This document shows, one piece after another, positions 16,010 through 24,450 of a stretch of DNA of 63,540 bases. Each line of letters begins with the position of its first letter. The stretch's first letter is position 1. This DNA comes from Prevotella sp. (GTDB lineage: Bacteria; Bacteroidota; Bacteroidia; Bacteroidales; Bacteroidaceae): contig JAEEWT010000019.1 in assembly GCA_016287755.1 (NCBI GenBank), forward strand, positions 1-63,540. Direction: 5' to 3'. The position numbers and the translations under genes are program-made. Below the pieces are notes generated by a model. That model was not told the DNA's origin, ran no database searches, and was given only the letters and a program-made list of their open reading frames with translations.

Positions 16010-16045
16010 ATGGACGATTACCCGGCGGATAAAAACAATTCGTAA
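16010..16045 (+). CDS. Putative 11-residue leader peptide upstream of corA
   Basis: The mini-ORF reads MDDYPADKNNS and then stop. It lies about 60 nt after the -7 box and 92 nt before corA. Acidic residues and a proline within the first six codons recall leader peptides of enterobacterial Mg2+ transporter genes, where such N-termini stall or destabilise ribosomes at low Mg2+. It is followed by a GC-containing imperfect hairpin (16045-16083: GGGATAGC against GCTAATCCC). No coding statistics can prove translation. Confidence 0.35.
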   Translation: MDDYPADKNNS

Positions 16046-16083
16046 AGGCGGGGGATAGCGAGCAAGGTAGCTAATCCCTTTGC
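16046..16083 (+). promoter_or_regulatory. Imperfect hairpin in the corA leader
   Basis: AAAGGCGG...GGGATAGC pairs with GCTAATCCC...CCGCTTT around a loop GAGCAAGGTA. It starts at the stop codon of the mini-ORF. No T-run follows, so it is not an ordinary intrinsic terminator. Confidence 0.45.
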
Positions 16084-16137
16084 CGCTTTAGTTATGCATC
16101 AAGCATTGTGAATTATGCATTAAAAAGGATTAGCACA

Positions 16138-17064
16138 ATGAGAACATACTGGAATACAAACAACAGTTTGAAGGCTATCCCGGAGTGGGAGCCGAACTGC
16201 TGGATACAGGTGACGTGTCCAACAGAAGATGACCAGCGTATGCTGGAGGAGAAATTCCAAATACCCGATTATTTCCTTAGTGACATCAGCGATACTGATG
16301 AGCGGGCTCGTTATGAATATGATGACGGCTGGATGCTCATCATTCTACGTATCCCTTATGTCAAGGAAATTCGAAGTCGCACGCCCTATACCACCGTGCC
16401 GTTGGGTATCATCCACAAACGCGATGTCACCATCACGGTATGCTACTACGAGACGAACATGATGATCGACTTCGTGAGCTTCCATCAGAAACGCGGTACG
16501 GGATTCACCGATTATGTGGATATGATCTTCCGACTCTTCCTCTCGTCGGCGGTGTGGTACCTGAAACGACTGAAGCAGATCAACAACCTCATCGAGAAGG
16601 CCAAGCGTAACCTCGATCATAATGTGGATAATGAGAGCTTGATAGGACTGTCACGACTGCAGGATTCACTCACGTATTTCAATACCTCCATCCGGGGTAA
16701 TGAAACCCTGTTGGCCAAACTGAAGTTCAAGCTTCAGGTGGATGAGCTGGATGCCGACCTGATTGAAGACGTGAACATCGAGATGACACAGGCCCGGGAA
16801 ACCACTAGTATCTATTCGAACATTCTCGAATCCACGATGGATACCTACCAGAGCATCATCAACAACAACATGAACAATGTGATGCGTACGCTTACCGTGG
16901 TGACCATCATCATGATGTTCCCTACCCTCGTGGCTGGTCTTTTTGGTATGAACCTCATCAACGGGATGGAAGATAGCAAAATAGGATTCATCGTGGCTCT
17001 CGTGATTTCCATCGGCGGAAGTGCACTTACCTGGCTCTTTTTAAAGTACAAACGGTTGATTTAG
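16138..17064 (+). CDS. corA: CorA-family Mg2+/divalent cation channel
   Basis: CorA is a pentameric inner-membrane channel for Mg2+ (some relatives carry Co2+, Ni2+ or Zn2+). The 308-residue product starts at MRTYWNTNNS; the preceding in-frame ATG lies in repeat-like DNA. A soluble N-terminal domain runs to about residue 150, then a long helix. TM1 (about 250-270) ends in the invariant GMN at 270-272 (AGLFGMNL), and TM2 is about 283-303 with a basic tail KYKRLI. The gene is monocistronic with a leader of about 185 nt, unusually long for this window and possibly regulatory. Confidence 0.95.
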   Translation: MRTYWNTNNSLKAIPEWEPNCWIQVTCPTEDDQRMLEEKFQIPDYFLSDISDTDERARYEYDDGWMLIILRIPYVKEIRSRTPYTTVPLGIIHKRDVTITVCYYETNMMIDFVSFHQKRGTGFTDYVDMIFRLFLSSAVWYLKRLKQINNLIEKAKRNLDHNVDNESLIGLSRLQDSLTYFNTSIRGNETLLAKLKFKLQVDELDADLIEDVNIEMTQARETTSIYSNILESTMDTYQSIINNNMNNVMRTLTVVTIIMMFPTLVAGLFGMNLINGMEDSKIGFIVALVISIGGSALTWLFLKYKRLI

Positions 17065-17118
17065 GCGCAAAAAGTGAAAATTTTTCGGAAATCATTAGGA
17101 TTTTACGATAATTTTTGT

Positions 17119-17126
17119 TAAGTTTG
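17119..17126 (+). promoter_or_regulatory. -7 box of the DUF349 gene promoter
   Basis: TAAGTTTG lies about 133 nt before the start codon, giving an unusually long leader. Confidence 0.6.
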
Positions 17127-17167
17127 CACCCTATTACGTAATAATGACAGTACCTTGAATACAATCA

Positions 17168-17224
17168 TTCTCGTGAAGTCAAACCACCCATGCGATGCAC
17201 GCATGTTCATTGACATGGCGAGAA
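17168..17224 (+). promoter_or_regulatory. Three-segment stem-loop in the DUF349 gene leader
   Basis: Three paired segments stack in order: TTCTCG/CGAGAA (17168/17219), GTCAA/TTGAC, and ATGCG/CGCAT around loop ATGCA. It lies 35 nt before the start codon. No known riboswitch consensus was recognised. Confidence 0.55.
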
Positions 17225-17259
17225 AAGGTGCATGAATATGAAACTTTAATCATTCAAAA

Positions 17260-19224
17260 ATGATGGACTCTCAAGAAAACGTCCTCAACAACGAGGCACA
17301 GTTAGAAGAAACCAACCAGCAGCCAGTGGCTGAGGAAGTAGTTAAACAGGAAGAGAATGTTGTAAACCCGGAACCAGCAGCAGAAGAACAATCTGCAACT
17401 GAGGAACCTGTAGTGGAAGAAGCCGCAGTAGAGGAAGAACCTGCTGCTGAGGAGCCCCAAGAGGAGGAACCCGCTGCCGAAGAGGAGCCTTCTGAGGAGA
17501 CAGCATCCAAGAAGGTGTATGCCACCAAGAAGGAGGTAATTGAGCGGATCAAAGAACTTGCTCACGGTGATGAGTCACCAACCAAAGAGGAAGTTGACCT
17601 GCTGAAGACCACGTTCTACAAACTGCATTTCGCAGAACGCGAGGCTGCGCAGAAAGCCTATCTTGAGGCAGGTGGCGATCCAGAGAAATATACTATTCTT
17701 CCTGATGAGGACGAAGAAGTGTTCAAGGCTGAGATGGGTGTCGTTAAGGAAAAACGCGCTAAGATGTTCCTTGAGCAGGAAGCAGAGAAACAGGAGAACC
17801 TGAAGAAAAAGCTGGACATCATTGAGAAGATTAAAGGCATGGTTACCTCTCCCGAGGAGGCTAACAAGAACTACCAGGAATTTAAGAAACTGCAGCAGGA
17901 ATGGAAGGAGATCCGTCTGGTTCCCGCTGAGAAGGCCAACGAGTTGTGGCGTAACTATCAGTTGTATGTGGAGCAGTTCTATGATCTGCTGAAGCTGAAC
18001 AGCGAAGCCCGCGAATATGACTTCAAGAAGAATCTCGAAATCAAGAACCGTCTCTGCGAAGCTGCAGAGAAACTGGCCGATGAGCCGGATGTCATCAGTG
18101 CTTTCCACCAGTTGCAGAAACTCCATCAGGAGTATCGCGAGACAGGTCCTGTAGCCAAGGATCTGCGCGAAGAGATATGGACACGCTTCAAGGCTGCCTC
18201 TACGGTTATCAACAAGAAACACCAGCAGCATTTCGATAATCTCCGTTCCAAGGAGGAGGAGAACCTGGCTCGTAAGACTGAGTTGTGCGAGAAGGTGGAA
18301 GCAATCGCTAAGGAAGAGAACAAGGGAGCTGGCGACTGGGAGCGCCACACCAAGCAGATCATCGACCTGCAGGCTGAATGGAAGACCATCGGCTTCGCAC
18401 CGCAGAAGATGAACGTGAAGATCTTCGAACGCTTCCGCGCAGCCTGTGATGATTTCTTCGGCAGAAAGGCTGAGTTCTTCAAGGACATGAAAGCGAAGTT
18501 TGCTGAGAACGCCGATAAGAAACGTGCACTCATCGAGCAGGCCAAGGCGCTGCAGGATAGCACGGAATGGAAGTCAACCAGCGATAAGCTCATTGCGCTG
18601 CAGAAAGAATGGAAGACCATCGGTATGGTACCGAAGCGCTTGGGCGACCAGCTGTGGAATGAGTTCCTCGGCGCTTGTAACAAGTTCTTCGAGGCTCGCA
18701 ACGCTGCCAACCAGGGTACTCGCACCGCAGAGCGCGATAACCTGCAGAAGAAACGCGACATCATCGCTCAGCTGAAGGCTTTGGCCGAGGAGGCTGGAGA
18801 GAACCTGCAGGAGAATGTGCAGCAGCTGGTGGACGAATACCAGGGTATCGGTCATGTGCCCTTCAAGGAAAAGGATAAGATCTTCAAGGAGTATCATGAG
18901 GTGCTCGACAAGCTGTACAAGGACCTGAACATCTCAACGGCTCGCCGTCGTCTGGACAACTTTAAGAGTAACATCAAGAACATGGCAGAACGTGGCGGTG
19001 ATGTTCTCGACAACGAACGCGCCCGTCTGATGCGCCGCTACGAAGGACTGAAGCAGGAGATCCAGACCTACGAGAACAACCTGGGCTTCCTCAACGCTTC
19101 GAGTAAGAAGGGTAACAGTCTTATCGACGAGATGAACCGCAAGGTGCAGAAGCTCAAGGATGACTGTGAACTGGTGCGCCAGAAGATCAAGGCCATCGAT
19201 GCCGAGAATGCAGAAGAAAGCTAA
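17260..19224 (+). CDS. DUF349-repeat coiled-coil protein
   Basis: This 654-residue cytoplasmic protein begins with an acidic, low-complexity segment (residues about 1-85, Glu/Pro/Ala rich with EEP repeats). Four or more DUF349 repeats follow, recognisable by recurring QLQKLHQEYRETGPV, DLQAEWKTIGFAPQK, ALQKEWKTIGMVPKR and DEYQGIGHVPFKEKD, each followed by an aromatic-rich helix. The function of DUF349 proteins is not established; the helical repeats suggest a scaffold. A second ATG is one codon downstream. It is monocistronic with its own promoter, a structured leader and a strong terminator. Confidence 0.9.
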   Translation: MMDSQENVLNNEAQLEETNQQPVAEEVVKQEENVVNPEPAAEEQSATEEPVVEEAAVEEEPAAEEPQEEEPAAEEEPSEETASKKVYATKKEVIERIKELAHGDESPTKEEVDLLKTTFYKLHFAEREAAQKAYLEAGGDPEKYTILPDEDEEVFKAEMGVVKEKRAKMFLEQEAEKQENLKKKLDIIEKIKGMVTSPEEANKNYQEFKKLQQEWKEIRLVPAEKANELWRNYQLYVEQFYDLLKLNSEAREYDFKKNLEIKNRLCEAAEKLADEPDVISAFHQLQKLHQEYRETGPVAKDLREEIWTRFKAASTVINKKHQQHFDNLRSKEEENLARKTELCEKVEAIAKEENKGAGDWERHTKQIIDLQAEWKTIGFAPQKMNVKIFERFRAACDDFFGRKAEFFKDMKAKFAENADKKRALIEQAKALQDSTEWKSTSDKLIALQKEWKTIGMVPKRLGDQLWNEFLGACNKFFEARNAANQGTRTAERDNLQKKRDIIAQLKALAEEAGENLQENVQQLVDEYQGIGHVPFKEKDKIFKEYHEVLDKLYKDLNISTARRRLDNFKSNIKNMAERGGDVLDNERARLMRRYEGLKQEIQTYENNLGFLNASSKKGNSLIDEMNRKVQKLKDDCELVRQKIKAIDAENAEES

Positions 19225-19250
19225 GCTTCATTACAGAATAAGCAAAAAGA

Positions 19251-19285
19251 AATCCGCTAAGCAAGTTGCTTGGCGGATTCTTTTT
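19251..19285. terminator. Bidirectional intrinsic terminator
   Basis: AATCCGCTAAGCAA pairs with TTGCTTGGCGGATT, followed by CTTTTT on plus and preceded by an A-run that becomes a T-run on minus. It serves the DUF349 gene and the oppositely oriented tRNA-Gln. Confidence 0.9.
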
Positions 19286-19286
19286 G

Positions 19287-19357
19287 TTGGGGTACTCGGA
19301 CTCGAACCAAGAATGACAGGACCAGAATCTGTAGTGTTACCATTACACCATACCCCA
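19287..19357 (-). tRNA. tRNA-Gln (CTG anticodon)
   Basis: The 71-nt cloverleaf reads 5' TGGGGTA ... TACCCCA plus discriminator A on the minus strand. The anticodon loop TTCTGGT gives CTG, a glutamine anticodon. The T-arm GGTTCGAGTCC is canonical. The anticodon stem has one A-C mismatch next to the loop. CCA is not encoded. Confidence 0.93.
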
Positions 19358-19510
19358 ATAAGTTGACTTTGTCAGTGCAAATCTCAATTTGCGGATGCAA
19401 AGGTACTGCTTTTTTTTGAACTACCAACAATTTTCCAAACTTTTTTGTGCCATTTCTGAAAAAAAACGCAATTTAACGAGTTTTATAGATGGTATTTGAA
19501 GAAAAGGGTG

Positions 19511-19518
19511 TATCTTTG
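19511..19518 (+). promoter_or_regulatory. -7 box of the rsfS-ftsH-cdsA promoter
   Basis: TATCTTTG lies 23 nt before the rsfS start. The 316-bp gap before it holds the terminator and the tRNA; I see nothing else in it. Confidence 0.7.
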
Positions 19519-19541
19519 CAGAATAATGTATCATATTTACA

Positions 19542-19901
19542 ATGACAAGAACAAAGGAATTAGTACAAGCCATTACCAAAGGAATTCAGGAGAAGAAAGG
19601 GCAAGGCATAGCCATTGCCGACATGAACGGCATCGATGGTGCCATCTGTAACTATTTTATCATCTGTCAGGGAAACTCTCCCATGCAAGTACAGGCCATT
19701 ACCGACTCTGTAGAGGAATTTGCATGGAAGGAAACCCACGAGAAGCCCGTACACATTGTCGGTCAGGAGAATGCCGTATGGGTTGCCATGGACTTTACAG
19801 ACGTCATGGTTCATATCTTCGTTCCTGATATGCGAGAGTATTACAATTTGGAAAACCTCTGGGAAGATGCTCCCTTGGAGCGCGTTCCCGATATAGACTA
19901 A
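19542..19901 (+). CDS. rsfS: Ribosomal silencing factor RsfS
   Basis: RsfS binds ribosomal protein L14 and blocks subunit joining when nutrients are short. The 119-residue length is typical. The family core is visible as DMNGIDGAICNYFIICQGNSPMQVQAI, the EKPVHIVGQENAVWVAMDF segment and VMVHIFVPDMREYYNLENLW near the C-terminus. The gene is first in a tight rsfS-ftsH-cdsA operon, with ftsH 7 bp downstream. Confidence 0.95.
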   Translation: MTRTKELVQAITKGIQEKKGQGIAIADMNGIDGAICNYFIICQGNSPMQVQAITDSVEEFAWKETHEKPVHIVGQENAVWVAMDFTDVMVHIFVPDMREYYNLENLWEDAPLERVPDID

Positions 19902-19908
19902 TAACAAA

Positions 19909-21918
19909 ATGCAACAAGATAAGAAGAACGATACGCCCAAGATGCCGAAGTTCAACATGAACTGGATCTATATCCTCGTGTTGATCGGACTGGCATTTGT
20001 CTGGTTCTCAGGCGAGGGCACCACCAACAGCAGCGCCAGTCGCGTTGCCGACTACAGTCAGTTCCAGGTATATGTCCAGAAGCAGTATGCTTCGAAGATC
20101 GTCGTTGTCACCGACGAGAAGAAGATCAAGATGTATGTCAAGCCGGAACATATCCGCGAAGTCTTCGGTAAGGGGACCGAGCAAGTGGGCAAGGAACCCT
20201 ACGTAGTGGTGGATTACGGTAGTGTTGACCAGTTGGAGAAGTTCATTGACGACCAGCGACAGGCGAAGCGGTTTACTGGACAGCTCAGCTACGAGAACAA
20301 ACGTGGCAGCGATTTCATGAACCTGCTCATCAGTCTGCTACCCCTCCTCATCATCATCGGTGCCTGGATCTTCATCATGCGCCGTATGGGTGGCGGAGCT
20401 GCTGGCGGCGGCGGTGTGTTCAGCGTTGGCAAGAGCAAGGCCAAGATGTATGAGAAAGGTGGCGACTTAGGTATCACCTTCAAGGACGTGGCCGGACAGG
20501 AAGGTGCCAAGCAGGAGGTGCAGGAGATTGTGGAATTCCTGAAGAACCCGCAGAAATATACCGACTTAGGTGGAAAGATTCCCAAGGGCGCCTTGTTGGT
20601 GGGTCCTCCGGGAACAGGTAAGACGCTTCTGGCCAAAGCTGTGGCCGGTGAGGCTGGTGTTCCCTTCTTCTCGATGAGCGGTAGCGACTTCGTAGAGATG
20701 TTCGTAGGTGTGGGTGCCAGCAGGGTGCGCGACCTATTCCGTCAGGCTAAGGAGAAGTCACCCTGTATCATCTTCATCGATGAGATTGATGCTGTGGGCC
20801 GAGCCCGTTCGAAGAACCCCGCCATGGGCGGTAACGATGAACGTGAGAACACCTTGAATGCCCTGCTCACCGAGATGGACGGCTTCGGCACCAACAGTGG
20901 TGTGATCATCCTCGCAGCAACGAACCGCGCCGACATGCTCGACTCAGCCTTGCTGCGTGCCGGACGTTTCGACCGTCAGATCAATGTCGATCTGCCCGAC
21001 CTGAGTGAAAGAAAAGCCATCTTCGAGGTACATACAAAACCTTTGAAGAAAGACGATACCGTGGATCTCGACTTCCTGTCACGACAGACGCCTGGTTTCT
21101 CTGGAGCTGATATTGCCAATGTGTGTAACGAGGCGGCCCTGATTGCCGCTCGTCGGGATGCGAAAGCGGTGAGCAAGCAGGATTTCCTGAATGCCGTTGA
21201 CCGTATTATCGGCGGACTGGAAAAGAAGACCAAGGTGATGACTGCCGAGGAGAAGCGGTCTATTGCCCTTCACGAAGCGGGTCATGCCACCATCTCATGG
21301 TTCTGCGAACATGCTGCACCGCTGGTGAAGGTTACCATCGTACCGCGAGGTAGGGCCTTGGGGGCTGCTTGGTATCTGCCCGAGGAACGACAGATTACTA
21401 CCAAGGAACAGATGCTCGACGAGATGTGCTCCCTGCTGGGAGGACGTGCTGCCGAGGAACTGTTCACGGGTCATATTTCCACTGGAGCCATAAACGATCT
21501 TGAACGTGCCACCAAGAGTGCCTACGGTATGGTGGCCTATGCTGGTATGAGCGAGAAGCTGCCCAACATCTGCTACTATAATAATAATGAGTATAACTTC
21601 CAGAAACCGTATTCAGAGACCACGGCCAAGGTGATGGATGAGGAAGTGCTGAAGATGATCAACGAACAGTACGAACGTGCCAAGCAGATTCTCACTGAGC
21701 ATAAAGAGGGTCATAACCAATTGGCAGAGCTGCTGATTAGTCGGGAGGTAATCTACACAGAGGATGTGGAAAACATCTTCGGAAAGCGTCCTTGGGTGAG
21801 TCGTTCGTTGGAAATCATGCAGGCGAATGAGGAAAAGCAAGAGGATGGTACAGAGAAGCAAGAAGCAGAAAGCAAGAAGCAAGAGGATAGCTTAGGGGAG
21901 GAAGGAGGCGAAGCATGA
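19909..21918 (+). CDS. ftsH: ATP-dependent zinc metalloprotease FtsH
   Basis: FtsH is a membrane-anchored AAA+ protease. Two TM helices (about 18-33 and 139-157) flank a periplasmic domain. Then come Walker A GPPGTGKT (232-239), Walker B IIFIDEID (287-294), [24 protein letters not shown], and the zinc site HEAGH (455-459). The last 30 residues are Glu/Lys/Gln-rich ([20 protein letters not shown]) and are encoded by GCAAGAA heptamers, so the natural end is probably near EIMQAN. Despite this tail, the 4-bp overlap with cdsA is kept. Confidence 0.97.
   Translation: MQQDKKNDTPKMPKFNMNWIYILVLIGLAFVWFSGEGTTNSSASRVADYSQFQVYVQKQYASKIVVVTDEKKIKMYVKPEHIREVFGKGTEQVGKEPYVVVDYGSVDQLEKFIDDQRQAKRFTGQLSYENKRGSDFMNLLISLLPLLIIIGAWIFIMRRMGGGAAGGGGVFSVGKSKAKMYEKGGDLGITFKDVAGQEGAKQEVQEIVEFLKNPQKYTDLGGKIPKGALLVGPPGTGKTLLAKAVAGEAGVPFFSMSGSDFVEMFVGVGASRVRDLFRQAKEKSPCIIFIDEIDAVGRARSKNPAMGGNDERENTLNALLTEMDGFGTNSGVIILAATNRADMLDSALLRAGRFDRQINVDLPDLSERKAIFEVHTKPLKKDDTVDLDFLSRQTPGFSGADIANVCNEAALIAARRDAKAVSKQDFLNAVDRIIGGLEKKTKVMTAEEKRSIALHEAGHATISWFCEHAAPLVKVTIVPRGRALGAAWYLPEERQITTKEQMLDEMCSLLGGRAAEELFTGHISTGAINDLERATKSAYGMVAYAGMSEKLPNICYYNNNEYNFQKPYSETTAKVMDEEVLKMINEQYERAKQILTEHKEGHNQLAELLISREVIYTEDVENIFGKRPWVSRSLEIMQANEEKQEDGTEKQEAESKKQEDSLGEEGGEA
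21838..21894. repeat. GCAAGAA heptamers encoding the FtsH tail
   Basis: Several AGCAAGA units separated by short spacers are read in frame as the low-complexity C-terminus. The same heptamer forms the palindromes at 4419, 34690 and 35889. Confidence 0.8.
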
Positions 21919-22796
21919 AGAACCTGATTGTCAGAACCATTACAGGCGTGTTCTTCGTGGCCGCCATCGTGGTAAGCTTCATGCGCCCCGAAGCCATGTT
22001 CCTGCTCTTTGCCATTGTCACAGGACTTACCATCTGGGAGTTCTGCGGACTGGTGAACGACCGGATTGCAGGGGCTACCGTGAACCGTTTCATCAGTACG
22101 GTGGCCGGCGTGTACTTCTTCCTGGCCATGGCAGGCTACTGTAGCGGTCTGGTATCAGGAAGCGGTATTTTCATTCCCTACCTGCTCACCATCATCTATC
22201 TGTTCATCAGCGAGTTGTATCTCAAGCAGGCAAACCCCGTGAACGACTGGGCTTATACCATGCTGTCGCAGATGTATATCGCCCTACCCTTCTCGATGAT
22301 CAACGTATTGGCATTCAATGGAAGTGCCGACGGAGCGATTCGTTTCAACACCATCCTTCCGCTGAGCGTGTTCATCTTCCTCTGGGTGAACGACACCGGT
22401 GCCTATTGCGTGGGATCGTTGTTAGGAAAGCATAAGCTCTTCCCCCGCATCAGTCCGGGTAAGAGCTGGGAAGGAAGCATCGGCGGTGCCGTCTTTGTAG
22501 TCATTGCCGCCTGCATCATCAACTGGTTCGACCAGCAGGGAGCCGATCCTGCACAGTCGTCACTGAACCCGCCCGTCCTCACACTCATCCAATGGATCGG
22601 TTTAGGACTGGTGGTTGTCATCTTCGGCACCTGGGGCGATCTGGTGGAGAGTCTGTTCAAGCGCACCATCAACATCAAGGACAGCGGTAATATCCTGCCC
22701 GGTCATGGTGGTATGCTCGACCGTTTCGACTCCTCTCTCATGGCCTTCCCCGCTGCTGTAGTCTATATCTACACGCTCACCATTATCTGTCAATAA
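21915..22796 (+). CDS. cdsA: Phosphatidate cytidylyltransferase
   Basis: CdsA makes CDP-diacylglycerol from phosphatidic acid and CTP, the entry point to phospholipid synthesis. This 293-residue polytopic membrane protein has about eight hydrophobic segments. The family signature is near the C-terminus: SPGKSWEGSIGG, then FKRTINIKDSGNILPGHGGMLDRFDS with the metal-binding aspartates. It overlaps ftsH by 4 bp (ATGA), so translation is probably coupled. Confidence 0.95.
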   Translation: MKNLIVRTITGVFFVAAIVVSFMRPEAMFLLFAIVTGLTIWEFCGLVNDRIAGATVNRFISTVAGVYFFLAMAGYCSGLVSGSGIFIPYLLTIIYLFISELYLKQANPVNDWAYTMLSQMYIALPFSMINVLAFNGSADGAIRFNTILPLSVFIFLWVNDTGAYCVGSLLGKHKLFPRISPGKSWEGSIGGAVFVVIAACIINWFDQQGADPAQSSLNPPVLTLIQWIGLGLVVVIFGTWGDLVESLFKRTINIKDSGNILPGHGGMLDRFDSSLMAFPAAVVYIYTLTIICQ

Positions 22797-23263
22797 GGCG
22801 CACTCGTTTGCGAATAATTATTACAAAGCACCTCTCCAGAATCGTTTGAAATCCATCAAGCGGTTCATTGGTTGCAAATACGCTCTCCTTTTCGCGTTTT
22901 TGCAACTTGTTGGCATTAAAGATGTTATACCCAACCTTGGTTTTTCGTCATCAAAAACAGTATAGTTTGGTGACGTTAAAAGCTTAGTTTGGTGTCGTTA
23001 AAAGGCTGGTTAGACTGCGTTATCAGCCTTTTTGCGTTGCAAAAGCAGTCGTTTTACAGTCCAATACCTATGGTTTTGCACGCCAATAACTATCATTTCA
23101 GCACCCAAAACCTATGCTTTTGTAGAACCTGAGTCAGATAACGGTCAGAAACAACCTGATTAGTCGTTGTTAATTTCCCTAGATTGCCCCGGAACGAAGT
23201 AGCAAATTTTGGCACTTTTTCCTGACAAAATCCATCACTAATCAGTATAAAGAACCATCGTAA
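22797..23263. other. 467-bp non-coding region with degenerate 22-24-nt units
   Basis: There is no plausible gene. Two near-identical units TAGTTTGGTGACGTTAAAAG and TAGTTTGGTGTCGTTAAAAG (22963, 22985) are followed by a weaker third. Then three related units built on CCAATACCTATGGTTTTGC lie at 23060-23125. Short pyrimidine/purine-rich stretches surround them. Convergent genes cdsA and lpxB flank the region. Confidence 0.6.
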
Positions 23264-24406
23264 TTACGATTTCGCCAGCAGCGAAACCATCAGTTTCGCA
23301 GCATTGTCAGGTGCACAAGTATCCCCCAAAGCAGTCCGTATCTCTTCGTATCCCTGTAGCATCTGTTCCCGACCAGTCTGTCCTGGCAGGATCTTGCTCA
23401 GTTCCTCCCGGATATTCTTCACCGAGAACCGGTCGGCCAAAAGTTCCTGCACCACCTCTTTGTCGGCTATCAGGTTCACCAACGAGATATATTTGCATTT
23501 GATGATATGGTTAAAGGCGAACCGGATAAGACGAGGAACGGGTGTCTTATAGCACACCACCTGCGGTACGTTGAACAAGGCCGTTTCCAGAGTTGCCGTT
23601 CCGCTGGTTACGAGGGCAGCCGTGGAACGCGAAAGCAGATCGTATGTCTTGTTGTGAACAATCTCCACAGAAGCATCCTTGATAAATTCCTCGTAATAAG
23701 CATCCTCAATACCAGGAGCACCAGCCACCACACACTGATAATCAGGGAACGGCTTCACCGCCTCCAGCATCGCCGGCAGGTTATCCTTGATCTCCTGCTT
23801 TCTACTTCCCGCTAATAAGGCAATAATCGGCTTTTCTTGTACATGTTGGAAATCTCCTTCCTCCTTCCTCCATCCTCCTTCCTCGAGAAAAGACCGTACC
23901 TCATCCGCCGTGGGATTCCCTACGTAATGAATGGGGTAATGATGCTTCTGTTCAAAGAACGGCACCTCGAATGGCAGGATGGAGAACAGCTCATCGACAT
24001 CGCGTTTGATGTTCTTGATGCGATATTCCTTCCATGCCCAGATTTTGGGAGAGATATAATAATAGATGGCCGGTCGGTTCTTCCTGTTCTTATGAAGATA
24101 CTTGGCAATCTTAAGGTTAAAGCCGGGATAGTCGACAAGGATCACAGCATCGGGTTGCCACTGCATGATATCCTTCTTGCACAATGCCATATTCCTGAAA
24201 ATGGTGCGCAGATGGAGCAATACTGGAACGAAGCCCATATAGGCCAGTTCCTTATAATGTTTCACGCGGGTGCCTCCCACGGCGGTCATCAAGTCACCGC
24301 CGAAGAAACGGAACTCCGCCTCCGGATCTTCTTTCTGCAACGACTTCATCAGATGCGAAGCATGAAGATCGCCGCTTGCCTCACCGACTATCAGGTAGTA
24401 TTTCAT
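23264..24406 (-). CDS. lpxB: Lipid-A-disaccharide synthase
   Basis: LpxB joins UDP-2,3-diacylglucosamine and lipid X to form the lipid A disaccharide. The 380-residue protein begins MKYYLIVGEASGDLHASHLM, the classic N-terminus. YYYISPKIWAWKEYRIKNI and LLAGSRKQEI are family motifs, and the C-terminal VTSGTATLETALFNVPQVV is intact. Residues 175-186 (EEGGWRKEEGDF), before the LLAGSR motif, are translated CTTCCTC heptamer repeat and appear to be a local insertion. It lies directly downstream of surE. Confidence 0.95.
   Translation of the reverse strand: MKYYLIVGEASGDLHASHLMKSLQKEDPEAEFRFFGGDLMTAVGGTRVKHYKELAYMGFVPVLLHLRTIFRNMALCKKDIMQWQPDAVILVDYPGFNLKIAKYLHKNRKNRPAIYYYISPKIWAWKEYRIKNIKRDVDELFSILPFEVPFFEQKHHYPIHYVGNPTADEVRSFLEEGGWRKEEGDFQHVQEKPIIALLAGSRKQEIKDNLPAMLEAVKPFPDYQCVVAGAPGIEDAYYEEFIKDASVEIVHNKTYDLLSRSTAALVTSGTATLETALFNVPQVVCYKTPVPRLIRFAFNHIIKCKYISLVNLIADKEVVQELLADRFSVKNIREELSKILPGQTGREQMLQGYEEIRTALGDTCAPDNAAKLMVSLLAKS
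23850..23887. repeat. CTTCCTC heptamer repeat within lpxB
   Basis: Four to five CTTCCTC/CATCCTC units are read in frame. The repeat class is the same as in cls (49085) and dnaG (51480). Confidence 0.8.
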
Positions 24407-24409
24407 GTA

Positions 24410-24450
24410 GTTGAGAGTTCAGAGTTCATAGTTCATAGTTGGAGTTTCCA
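24410..24450. repeat. GAGTTCA/TAGTTCA heptamer run between lpxB and surE
   Basis: Four units overlap the surE 3' end. The surE stop codon TGA lies inside the first units, followed by a short inverted TTGGAGTTTCCAA. Confidence 0.75.

Noticed and set aside
15956..16137. Known Mg2+ riboswitch (M-box) before corA
   Set aside because: The leader does not show the conserved M-box helices; a leader-peptide reading fits better.
22963..23125. CRISPR array
   Set aside because: Repeat units are short and degenerate, with no unique spacers, and no cas genes are present.
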